A stretch of 64,000 bases of DNA, from contig NC_009370.1 in NCBI RefSeq assembly GCF_000092065.1, positions 124,001-188,000 of the forward strand. The letters run 5' to 3'. This DNA comes from Ostreococcus lucimarinus CCE9901. Taxonomy: Eukaryota; Chlorophyta; Mamiellophyceae; Mamiellales; Bathycoccaceae. The notes beneath the pieces are model-generated. The model was not told the origin of the DNA, did not search any database, and worked only from the letters and a program-made list of their open reading frames with translations. A program made the translations under genes and the position numbers. Every line of letters begins with the position of its first letter. The stretch's first letter is position 1. Below are positions 45,941 through 54,219 of the stretch, one piece after another.

Positions 45941-46605
45941 ATGTCGAGCGACGAGGAAGAAGCGCCGGCGCCGGCGATGGAACACGGCGAGGAGGCGCGT
46001 CGACGACGACGCGCGCGAGCGATCGACGCGCGCGCGGAAGCGCGAGAACCGCGCGCGCGGGCGAACGACGGGCGCGGGACGAGGGCGCGCGCGCGATCGG
46101 GGGCGAGGCGGACGACGCGCGACGACGGAGAAAGAGGGACGGGACGGGAGAGGGCGACCGGACGACGACGACGACGCGAACGATGGGATCGCGATGATGG
46201 GGACTGACGGCGCGCGACGCGCGAATCGAGCAGGTTTCGGCGCCGGAGCCGACGGCGAGCGCGGGGGACGTGGAGGTGCGTTTGAAGGCGACGCGCGCGC
46301 GAGGGGCGGGGAGGGGGACGAAATCACGGCGCGATCGATGAGACTGACGACGATGCGCGCGCGGTGGTGGATGTTTGGGTTCACAGTTGAAGACGACGCC
46401 GTTTGATCCGCGATTCCCGCAGACGAACCAAGCGAAGCACTGCTACACGAGGTACAACGAGTTTCACAAGTGCCAAGCCGAAAACGGCGAGGGCGCGGAA
46501 GAGTGCGAACCGTTGGCCAAGTTTTATCGCTCCATCTGTCCGACAGAGTGGACCGAGAAATGGAACGAGGAAAGAGAGGAAGGCACGTGGCCGGGGCGCT
46601 ATTAG
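45941..46605 (+). CDS. COX6B: Cytochrome c oxidase subunit 6b
   Basis: Three exons are inferred: 45941-45994, 46234-46275 and 46387-46605 (104 aa). Intron 2 (111 bp) is GTGCGT...CAG. Intron 1 (239 bp) would be GC-AG, donor GCGCGT, which is the only join that keeps frame. Both have GACTGAC. The core reads LKTTPFDPRFPQTNQAKHC and then a Cx9C (HCYTRYNEFHKC) and a Cx10C (CEPLAKFYRSIC), the twin-Cys pairs oxidised in the intermembrane space, and ends EWTEKWNEEREEGTWPG. It bridges the two halves of the complex IV dimer. The acidic N-terminus (MSSDEEEAPAP) suits plant-type COX6B. Exon 3 is certain, exon 1 less so. Confidence 0.88.
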
Positions 46606-46778
46606 GAGGACTCGTGTGTGTGTAAATGTACGACGCGACGCGCTTTGGAAGCGCGCCAAGTCCGCGTCTTTTAGAAATCTAACCATGTAACGGCTGACAC
46701 ATTTCTGTTTGCGAAGCTAATGCGAACGGCGACGACGACTGTTTAAGCGCTACGCGTCGTCGTCGCGCTATGATCTAG

Positions 46779-47516
46779 CTATTTTCGAGCCCACTCCCCG
46801 CTCAGCATCCAACCGAACTGCACGACGACGCGATCCCACGCCGAACTCGGGCCGTCCAGCGCCGGTCGAACGTCCAGATGCATCGCCACGGGCGCGTTCC
46901 CACCGTACGGCACGGCGTTATAAAAATCAATCACGTATCGAACCTCGGTTCCGCATCTATCGACGATCCAATCGTGACGATCGAACGGCAGTTTGTATCC
47001 TAAAAAATTCAGAAACTGCGCCTTGGGGCTGTAATCCTTCGGCCGTCCTCGAAATTTCAACAGCTTGGGATCGGGGCACCGTTCGCAGTGTCGCCTCTCC
47101 CAGGCCATGACGTGCGCCCAGGCCTTTTCGTTCACCGCGTTGTGTATCTTTACCACGTGTTCCATGTCGTTCGCGCTCGGTTTCCACCCCTTGCGCTTCA
47201 TGGCGTTGTAAAACATCTCTTCGCTCGGGTACCGCCACGTCGCCTCCTCGCGCTGATGTTTCGGCAGCTCCGTGCGCGGGCTGATCGGGATCGAGCTCGA
47301 CTCGCGCGCGTCGCGCAGCGCTCGCGAGCGATCGCGCGCGAGCCACGTCCACGGCCGCGTCCAGCGCCGCGCGGGCGTCGACGTCGTCGCGTCCCCGTCG
47401 AGGCCGCGCGGGATGTTGTTCGGCGACGACGCGCTCGACGCCTCGGACGCGCCGTCGACGGGAGAGAGATCGCGCGCGAGCTTAGCGAAGAGCGTCGTCA
47501 CCTTGGGGTCGTTCAT
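46779..47516 (-). CDS. HCCS: Holocytochrome c synthase (cytochrome c heme lyase)
   Basis: A 245-aa enzyme that attaches heme to apocytochrome c in the mitochondrial intermembrane space (system III). Family signatures are in order: YPSEEMFYNAMKRKGW, IHNAVNEKAWAHVMAWE (with the heme-ligand His), RPKDYSPKAQFLNFLGYKLP with PFDRHDWIVDRCG, VRYVIDFY and LDVRPALDG. The N-terminal 100 residues lack the Cys-Pro heme-regulatory motifs found in animal and yeast enzymes. It converges on COX6B, another respiratory-chain gene, about 170 bp away. Confidence 0.92.
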   Translation of the reverse strand: MNDPKVTTLFAKLARDLSPVDGASEASSASSPNNIPRGLDGDATTSTPARRWTRPWTWLARDRSRALRDARESSSIPISPRTELPKHQREEATWRYPSEEMFYNAMKRKGWKPSANDMEHVVKIHNAVNEKAWAHVMAWERRHCERCPDPKLLKFRGRPKDYSPKAQFLNFLGYKLPFDRHDWIVDRCGTEVRYVIDFYNAVPYGGNAPVAMHLDVRPALDGPSSAWDRVVVQFGWMLSGEWARK

Positions 47517-47612
47517 GGCGCGCTCTCGCGCGCGCGACGCGCACTGCGGCGAGGCGCGCGAACGCTCGGGACGGCGACGGCTTCGCGCGCCGCGCTACGC
47601 TACGTTTCCATT

Positions 47613-48428
47613 CTAAATCATCGAGCTCGACGCCGCGCGCACGGCGGCGTCGGCCTGGTACCAAACTAAATCATCCGAACTCTCATCGTCGCTCGCGTCG
47701 TCTCGGTCGTCGCTCGCGTCGCCGTTCACGACGACGCGAACGCGCCGGCGCTCGACGCGCGCGCGCTTCGCCGGCGCGAATCCCGGCTTGGGCGCGTATC
47801 CCTCCACCTCGTCCGTCGTCGCGCGCGCCTCGACGAAGAAAAACGCCCTCAATCCCGCGCTCTGCGGCGGATTTAACGTCGCCATCACCGGCACGAACGC
47901 CCGCACCGCTCGTCTCGACACCGCGTCCGCCGTCTCTTCGCGTTCGTCCTCGCGCGTCGTCGTCGTCTCCGCGTACGCCACCCCTCGCAGATCCATCTCG
48001 TACGCCTCCCTCGTCCGCGTCGCCGTCGTTCCCAGCGTCATCACCACCCTTCGCGGTCGCAATCGTTCGAACGCGCGCGCGTCGAACGCTCGCGCGAGCG
48101 CCCTTCTCGTCTCTCGCGCGCGTCGTCGCCGCGTTCGCTCGCCGCGCGTCCTCGCCCGCGTCCCGCGCGCGCGTCCCTCGTTTCGCCGTCTTCGTCGCGC
48201 GACGCCGACGGCGCGCGAATTGAACGCATCGTCGTCGTCGCGCGCGCCGTCGTCGTCGCGCGCGTCGTCGTCGCGCGCGTCGTCGTCGTCGGTCGTTTCG
48301 TCGTCGTTCGGCGCCGGTTCGCGCGCGCAGTCCCTGGCGTAGAGCGCGAACGCGAACGCCGCGCGCGCGGCTCTGGCGATGACGAACGCGTCGCGCTCGC
48401 GGTGCGCGTCGCGCCGGAGCGCGAGCAT
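47613..48428 (-). CDS. HORMA-domain protein, HOP1/ASY1-like
   Basis: A 271-aa protein. The first helix ERDAFVIARAARAAFAFALYARDC is followed by a long D/E insert. Then come LARAFDARAFERLRPRRVVMTL, EAYEMDLRGVAYAE, VRAFVPVMATLNPP and LRAFFFVEARATTDEVEGYAPKPGF. The last segments align with the end of the HORMA domain in plant ASY1 (VRTLVQLMRTL...LLYYDDVTPPDYEPPFF, quoted in parts). HORMA proteins of this type organise meiotic chromosome axes. There is no SWIRM or zinc domain. ATG 48428 is preferred; a farther ATG at 48482 would overlap the start codon of the divergent 6PGL gene. Confidence 0.62.
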   Translation of the reverse strand: MLALRRDAHRERDAFVIARAARAAFAFALYARDCAREPAPNDDETTDDDDARDDDARDDDGARDDDDAFNSRAVGVARRRRRNEGRARGTRARTRGERTRRRRARETRRALARAFDARAFERLRPRRVVMTLGTTATRTREAYEMDLRGVAYAETTTTREDEREETADAVSRRAVRAFVPVMATLNPPQSAGLRAFFFVEARATTDEVEGYAPKPGFAPAKRARVERRRVRVVVNGDASDDRDDASDDESSDDLVWYQADAAVRAASSSMI

Positions 48429-48480
48429 GCGTGTGACGCGCGCGAAGAAGGCGAATCGCCGCGTCAGTCCACGACGCGTC

Positions 48481-49560
48481 ATGCCGAGCCCGACGCGGAC
48501 GCCGACGACGAGCGCGGCGACGTTCACGCGCGCGCTGCGCGGAAGCGCGAGCGATCGACGTCGCGCGCGCGCGCGGCGCGCGCTCGCGGCGACGCGCGGC
48601 GCGCGCGCGGCGGACGCGGGCGCGGCGAGGGGGACGATCGCGCGTCGCGCGCGGGGCGTCGCGCGCGCGGACGCGCGATCGCTCGGCGGACGCGATGGCG
48701 CGGACGCGCGGCGTCGAGACGCGAGGCGTCGCGCGACGAGCGAGGAGAGCGAGGACGACGACGTGGATTGGGCGCGGGAGGTGGACGCGGGGGACGGCGA
48801 CGGCGAATTCGTCGTCGAGGCGTTCGATACGAGGGACGATCTGGCGCGGGCGCTGTGCCTGGAGGTCGAGGAAAACGCGCGGGGGTGCTTGCAGGAGCGA
48901 GGGGCGTTCACGATGGCGGTGCCGGGAGGGAGCGTGGCGAAGGCCCTGCGCGGGCTGCGCGAGGCGGAGGGATTGGATTGGGACAGGGTGCACGTGTTCT
49001 TCGTCAACGAGCGACCGGGGGAGCAAAAGTGCGCGAAATTGGCCAAGGAGACGTGGACGGAGGCGTGTGGGATTCCTGATGCGAACGTGCACTGCGTGAT
49101 GGCGAGCGATGACGTGGAAGCGTGCGCGGCGGATTACGAAAAGCAAATGCGGTCGCTCGACGAAAACCAAATGCCGATCGACGAGGAGAACGGAATGCCG
49201 GTGTTTGATTTGATCTTGCTCGGAATGGGGGCGGATGGACACGTGGGGAGTATTTATCCGAACTCTGCCGCGGCGAACGACGAGACCGGGGCGTGTGTGC
49301 TCGGAGTGGACATGCCGGGGAAGCGGACGGTGACGATGAGCATGGCGCTCATCAACACCGCCGATCGCGTCGTGCTCGCGGCGACTGGGAGTGAGAAGGC
49401 TGAGACCGTGCGAGCGGCGCTCGAGGACGAACTCGAGTGGGGGGAAATTCCGGGCTCCATGGTGGACGCGTTCTCGACGATTTGGTTCCTCGATCTCGCG
49501 GCGGCGTCCAAGTTGAGCGCCTACGAGGACATGGACATGGACACGGACGACGACGAATGA
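48481..49560 (+). CDS. PGL: 6-phosphogluconolactonase, plastid-targeted
   Basis: A 359-aa enzyme hydrolysing 6-phosphogluconolactone in the oxidative pentose phosphate pathway. Residues 1-95 (A/R/T/S-rich, then SEESEDDD) look like a transit peptide plus linker. The catalytic domain shows AVPGGSVAKALRGL, VHVFFVNERPGEQ, LILLGMGADGHVGSIYPNS (the GxDGH motif) and ADRVVLAATGSEKAETVRAAL. It matches the SOL/DevB family in length and order. The ATG 48481-48483 overlaps a possible ATG of the minus-strand HORMA gene in the tetramer CATG. Confidence 0.9.
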   Translation: MPSPTRTPTTSAATFTRALRGSASDRRRARARRALAATRGARAADAGAARGTIARRARGVARADARSLGGRDGADARRRDARRRATSEESEDDDVDWAREVDAGDGDGEFVVEAFDTRDDLARALCLEVEENARGCLQERGAFTMAVPGGSVAKALRGLREAEGLDWDRVHVFFVNERPGEQKCAKLAKETWTEACGIPDANVHCVMASDDVEACAADYEKQMRSLDENQMPIDEENGMPVFDLILLGMGADGHVGSIYPNSAAANDETGACVLGVDMPGKRTVTMSMALINTADRVVLAATGSEKAETVRAALEDELEWGEIPGSMVDAFSTIWFLDLAAASKLSAYEDMDMDTDDDE

Positions 49561-49727
49561 CGCGCGCGTCGACGACAGGCGACGACAAGGAACGTATTTT
49601 TATCGATCAAAGTTTGATAGTAATACGAGAAAATTTTCCCATGAGGTGGTGCATTAGATTGAGTTTGAAATTACATTTCAATGCGTACAACAAAAGACAA
49701 CTTTCGAGCGCCGCTCGAGTCGCGCAA

Positions 49728-50776
49728 TCACCAGTCTCCGCTTCCGATGGGCTGCTGCACGCCCTGCGCCGCGCGCATCATCTGCACCGCGCGTTCTCGA
49801 AGCTGCGCGACGTCCCAATCGAGATCGGTGATTTTATGCTCGTAGATGAAGCCCTTGGAATCGAGCTTGTACTCGGAGATTCCGTCGAACCTCGCCTCGT
49901 CGGCGCCGATGGAGCCGACGAGTCTCACCTTGCCGCGAACGCTCCAGCGCACGCGGATCGTTCGAAGGCCCGACGAACCCAAAGGGGACCAAATGCGAGA
50001 CACCTCCATCGTGCTCTGCGAAAACAACACGGCGGCGATGATACGAATGATCTTGAACACTCGTTTGTACTCGGACATGTTCGTCGCCATGACGCCGTTT
50101 CGTCCCTCTCTTCCCGGCCCCGCGAACGTCATCGTCTCGTCCAACAGCCCGATATCGTCCCTGTAGATCGTCCATCGAGGCTCTTTGGTCAACAAATACG
50201 GGTAGTCCTCGCGAAGGACTCGAATCGCCTCCCCAGACTGCGCGTAAAAATCGTCGTCCTTGCTCGAGCTCGGGCCGTCCTCGTCGCGTCCGCCCGACGG
50301 TCCCTTCGATTCCGTCGAATCCACGATCGCGGGCGTCGTGGACACGCTGTAATCTGTCCCACCCTCCACCGCGACGCATCGCAGCGCGCGCGCGCGCGTC
50401 GTCGTCGTCGTCGTCGTCGCCCTACTCCCCGTCGCGTTCGACCTATCCCGTTCGAATCCCCCCTCGCTCGTCTCGCTCGGCGCCTCGATCTTCACCGTCA
50501 CTCGCACCGCGCGCCCTCCGCCCCTGCACGCCGGACACGCCGTCACTCCCGTGTATCCACACGACCCGCATCCCTCGCCGTCGCCGCTCCATCGCGTGCA
50601 CGAGCACGCCGTTCGTCCGCTCCCCTCGCACTTCGGGCACGCCTCGTCCGCGTCGTCCCCGTCACTCGTCATCCGCGCGTACGCGCACAGGATCGCCCCG
50701 CACGTCGCCGCCTGCTCCGCCCACCACACCGCGTCGCCCGCGTGCGGCATCGCGCGCGTCCGCGTCGTCCCGCGCG

Positions 50777-50813
<37 letters not shown>

Positions 50814-50963
50814 GCGGTCCGCAATCACCGCGCGTTCGACCGCGCCCCGCGCGCGCGACGCGCGACGACGCGTCGCGGCGACGCGCGCCGTCGTCGCGCG
50901 CGCGCCGTCGTCGCGCGCGGTCGACCGCGCGGGCGCGATCGCGCGCGCGACCGCGCGCGCCAT
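49728..50963 (-). CDS. Plastid protein with DnaJ-type zinc motif and DUF2358 domain
   Basis: A 411-aa protein. Residues 1-70 are A/R/T-rich (transit peptide), including a Thr run. A zinc-finger-like region follows with CPKCEGSGRTACSC and GCGSCGYTGVTACPACRGGG, that is CxxCxG-type repeats as in DnaJ and plastid chaperone-like proteins. After a disordered stretch comes a DUF2358/NTF2-like domain: EAIRVLREDYPYLLTKEPRWTIYRDDIG, SEYKRVFKIIRIIAAVLF, IRVRWSVRGKVRLVG and KLDSKGFIYEHKITDLDW. DUF2358 proteins in plants are uncharacterised chloroplast proteins. The ATG at 50963 is the first in frame. Confidence 0.78.
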
Positions 50964-51004
50964 CGCAGATCCCCCGCGATTCGCCGCGACGTCGAGTGCC
51001 GACG

Positions 51005-51373
51005 GTCGACGCGACGACGGCTCGATCGCGCGATCGCGCGATCGCGACTCGATCGACGACGCGCGTTTCGACGCGCGCGCGCGATCGACGCCGCGAGGTT
51101 CGCGCGCGACCGCGCCGATCGATCGGCGTCGACGCGACGACGGCTCGATCGCGCGATCGCGCGATCGCGACTCGATCGACGACGCGCGTTTCGACGCGCG
51201 CGCGCGATCGACGCCGCGAGGTTCGCGCGCGACCGCGCCGATCGATCGGCGTCGACGCGACGACGGCTCGATCGCGCGATCGCGCGATCGCGACTCGATC
51301 GACGACGCGCGCTTCGACGCGCGCGCGCGATCGACGCCGCGAGGTTCGCGCGCGACCGCGCCGATCGATCGGC
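51005..51373. repeat. Three tandem copies of a 123-bp minisatellite
   Basis: Units at 51005-51127, 51128-51250 and 51251-51373 are nearly identical (one T-to-C change seen in the third). Each contains GATCGCGCGATCGCG palindromes and GTCGACGCGACGACGG. The period is 41 codons, so several frames stay open without being coding. It fills half of the 668-bp divergent gap between the DUF2358 and ParB-like genes. Confidence 0.92.
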
Positions 51374-51631
51374 GTCGGCCGCGGTCGCGCGCGCGACTCG
51401 CGCGACGCGCGCGCGAGACGCGCGCGCGGTGGACGATCGCGACGCGGGCGTCGACGCGACGGACGCGCGGTCGACGATCGATCGGCGCGCGCGACGGGCG
51501 CGAGGGAGGCGCGCGCGACGCGGGAGGCGCGCGCGGCGGTGCGGGTTCGGAGAGACGCGCGCGGCGGACGGACGCGCGGGGGCGCGGCGGAGGCGCGGAG
51601 ACGACCGAGGCGCGGTGAGGGAGTCGAGGGG

Positions 51632-52780
51632 ATGCGCGCGCGAGCGATGGTGGGGGTCGAGGGGGGCGCGCGCGGGCGCGCGCGGGCGGTGGGACGCGAA
51701 AGAGGGAGGGACGGCGGGCGACGGCGACGCGCGGCGACGACGAGACGCGCCTCGGTCGTGGATTCCGACGCGGAGAGGGCGGGGAAGGATAAGGCGACGA
51801 AGGGATCGAAAATGGTGACGAGCGTGGCGGAGGAGGAGGAGGATGGATTGGAGCACGTGTACGAGAAATCGCGGTGGTTTGAGATTCGGGACGTGGTTCG
51901 CCCGACGCAGGTGGCGCTGGGGTGGGATTGGACGTTTTATAAGCTCGCGAATTTTAAAGACGCCGACAGCGCCAAGGCGTACATGGCTCGGAAACCGATT
52001 CCGTACGTTAAATACCGAGGGTTGCGGTACGTGGTGGATCATCATCACACGCTCGCCGCGCTGAACCTGGCGGGTTGGGACATCGACGTTTACATGGAAG
52101 AGATTTTTGAGTACGACGACGACATCGGGGACGACAGGTTTTGGGGTAACATGGAGGGTAAAGGTTGGAGCTTCTGTTGGGATTCGGATTACTCTCGCTT
52201 GTCGCACGAATCTATCCCGAAATCGTTTGAACTGCAGGCGTTTAGAAACGACATCTTTCGCTCGCTCGGGGGGTTCTGCCGGAAAGCCAAGCTCCTCAAG
52301 CGCGGCAAGATGCTCGAAGAAAAATTATTTTTCGAGTTCCAGTGGGGATACTTTTTCTGGCTCCATAGAAACGACGCTTACGCGCTCTGGCCGTCGTCAC
52401 AACTGCAACGCGGTTTTGACCGTCTGCTCGCTATGATTGAGCAAACGGACGACAGCGAATACATCGGCGAGGGACATCTTGAGGCGAGTCGTGACGTCGC
52501 AGACATGATCTTTCTCTCGGACAAAGTTTTGCAACCGCTTTACGAAGTGCTCGTTGAGTACGTCGCGCCCCTGGCGTACGCGTACGCCACCTTGCCCGAC
52601 GACGCGCGCGTCGTCCACGGTTTGAGAAAGAGATTCGGCCGCGAGACTCTTCCCGGTTCCGTCATCACCGGCCAGTTTGACTTCTTAACCGAGCGTCAAA
52701 ATTTCACCATGCCCGAGGATGGGAAGAAGGACAAGTCTAAGGATGGAAAATCGAGCTCGAGCTCGAAGAAGAAGGACTAA
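51632..52780 (+). CDS. ParB-like nuclease domain (ParBc_2) protein
   Basis: A 382-aa protein. The first 60 residues are R/A/G-rich (transit peptide-like). From residue 75: WFEIRDVVRPTQVALGWDW, then KPIPYVKYRGLRYVVDHHH near 130-137, FEYDDDIGDDRFWGNM near 160-175 and FRNDIFRSLGG near 210. These are the marks of the ParBc_2 family (PTQ, DHHH, FW..M and D-x-[FY]RSL), mostly known from bacteria. The second half (FFEFQWGYFFW...LEASRDVADM) is helical, with a basic, Ser-rich end. The nuclease role is untested in this family. Target compartment and substrate are unknown; bacterial origin is plausible. Confidence 0.78.
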   Translation: MRARAMVGVEGGARGRARAVGRERGRDGGRRRRAATTRRASVVDSDAERAGKDKATKGSKMVTSVAEEEEDGLEHVYEKSRWFEIRDVVRPTQVALGWDWTFYKLANFKDADSAKAYMARKPIPYVKYRGLRYVVDHHHTLAALNLAGWDIDVYMEEIFEYDDDIGDDRFWGNMEGKGWSFCWDSDYSRLSHESIPKSFELQAFRNDIFRSLGGFCRKAKLLKRGKMLEEKLFFEFQWGYFFWLHRNDAYALWPSSQLQRGFDRLLAMIEQTDDSEYIGEGHLEASRDVADMIFLSDKVLQPLYEVLVEYVAPLAYAYATLPDDARVVHGLRKRFGRETLPGSVITGQFDFLTERQNFTMPEDGKKDKSKDGKSSSSSKKKD

Positions 52781-52882
52781 AAGAACGCCGCCCACCACCC
52801 GCCCTCCCCACTAGCCGACGCGCTGCCTGACGTGCGAGCTGTAATACGCACCAAACACCACGCTTACAATACGCGAGCGCGC

Positions 52883-53374
52883 ATGGTACACACCGCGTCG
52901 CGCGCTCCGCTCGCGCTACGACTGGCGTCCCCGCGCAGCGTCAGGGACGGGGACGTTGTCCGCCGAGTCGCCAGCGCCGCGCCCGCTCGCGACGATCTAC
53001 CGCAGACCTCGCGCGCGTCCAACGCGTGCTCCACGCTCATCGCTATCGCGCTCACCGCCTCGGCGCCAGCGTGGGCTTTCGACGGCGACGCCGCTGGGGC
53101 GTTCTCCTCCAGAGGTTGCGTCGGGTGCCACGCCGCGGGCGGCAACGTCGTCGCCGCGTCGGCCACGCTCTTCGCTCGTGATCTCGAACGCAACGGTGTG
53201 GCGACCAAAGAAGATATTTCGAACTTGATAGAGCGAGGGAAAGGGAAGATGCCGGGGTACGGGGAGTCGTGCGCGCCCAAGGGCGCGTGCACGTTCGGCG
53301 CGCGTTTGGACGCCGAGGAAATCGACGCATTGGCGACGTACGTCCTCGATCGCGCCGCGGTCGATTGGAAGTGA
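52883..53374 (+). CDS. Cytochrome c6A (thylakoid lumen)
   Basis: A 163-aa precursor. Residues 1-50 are a plastid transit peptide; TLIAIALTASAPAWA is the lumen signal with cleavage after Ala65. The mature part has the heme motif CVGCH at 79-83 and the distal Met at 123 (KMPGYG). Between Met and the last helix is an insertion with Cys130 and Cys136 (ESCAPKGACTFGARL), the disulfide-bearing loop that separates c6A from photosynthetic cytochrome c6. Plant c6A shares LERNGV and KCTPRGQCTFGPRL in the same places. Its role is thought to be lumenal thiol oxidation or redox sensing rather than donating to photosystem I. Confidence 0.87.
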   Translation: MVHTASRAPLALRLASPRSVRDGDVVRRVASAAPARDDLPQTSRASNACSTLIAIALTASAPAWAFDGDAAGAFSSRGCVGCHAAGGNVVAASATLFARDLERNGVATKEDISNLIERGKGKMPGYGESCAPKGACTFGARLDAEEIDALATYVLDRAAVDWK

Positions 53375-53459
53375 AACGAAATTGGATTGTTAGTTTTCAT
53401 CGTCGCCGAGCTTTGTATTTCAATTATAACTGTACAGGACATCTTGTCGAACGCTCGGC

Positions 53460-54138
53460 TCACCGCGTTGCGAGCGCTTCCGACGCCCCGCACGCCTCTC
53501 GAAGCGTCTCCACTAAGTGCATCATCTCCTCAGCGTCGCACATAAAATTCACGCGCTCGTCATTGCCCGAACCATCGCCTAAGACCCACGATATGTGAAA
53601 CGCCGGCTCGCGTCTATCTCCGTTGGCCGACGCGCTCACGACGTAATCCGCCCGACACGCGTGCGATTTCAACCGTTTCACCGCGCTCGACCGCGCGTGT
53701 CTTCGCAATTCCCGCTCTAACTCTCCTCTAATTTTCTCATATGCAGCTGCGACGCGCTGCGCGTTGGTTTTCGACGTTCCAGCGTCCCGCTCGAGCGTCG
53801 ACGCGACGTCGCCGCCGTCAAAGCCTCGTCTCGCCGCCTCCACGAACGTCACGGACACCCCCGCCACGGCGTCGCGCGCCTCGAGCGTCGACAATACCTC
53901 TCCAGCGTCTTCCACCGTCGTCTTTGACGTGAGCGCGCTCGAGACGTGCGAGAGGACGGCGTTTAACGCGTTCGCATCGCACCGGTCGATGGATTCCAGT
54001 CGTTTTCGTACGCTCGCCTGCGCGCGTGAGAGCGATCGAGGTCGTCAGTCAGTGACGTGCGAAGCGCGATGAAACGCGACGTCGAGTCGAAATCGAATTT
54101 CAGGTCGAACGCGCGTTTCGTCGCACCCCGAGGTCCAT
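53460..54138 (-). CDS. COMMD3: COMM-domain protein COMMD3
   Basis: Two exons are inferred: 54127-54138 (12 nt, MDLG) and 53460-54017, giving 189 aa (human COMMD3 has 195). The 109-bp intron has donor GTGCGA, GACTGAC and CAG. The start MDLGASVRKRLESIDRCDAN parallels human MELSESVQKGF...FDSN in order and spacing. The C-terminal COMM domain is clear: LKSHACRADYVVSASANG, FHISWVLGDG and FMCDAEEMMHLVETLREA. COMMD proteins form the Commander complex, which recycles endosomal cargo together with WASH. Without the microexon only a GTG begins the frame. Confidence 0.85.
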
Positions 54139-54219
54139 GGCGTTGAGTTGTGCGGTGCGAGACGCCGCGCGCGCAGATTTTAATTTTTACTCGAACCACA
54201 CTACAATCGCTACTTTGAG

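Noticed and set aside
48426-48482. An additional intron in the HORMA gene because GACTGAC occurs at 48463-48469 on the minus strand
   Set aside because: No CAG acceptor lies within 40 nt; the nearest is about 90 nt away inside the conserved first helix region.
51005-51373. CRISPR array
   Set aside because: The units are contiguous 123-bp tandem repeats without spacers, in a eukaryotic gene context.
49437-51818. A 793-codon plus-strand open frame
   Set aside because: It runs through the antisense of DUF2358 and the 123-bp minisatellite; the repeat unit is a multiple of three, which keeps frames open.
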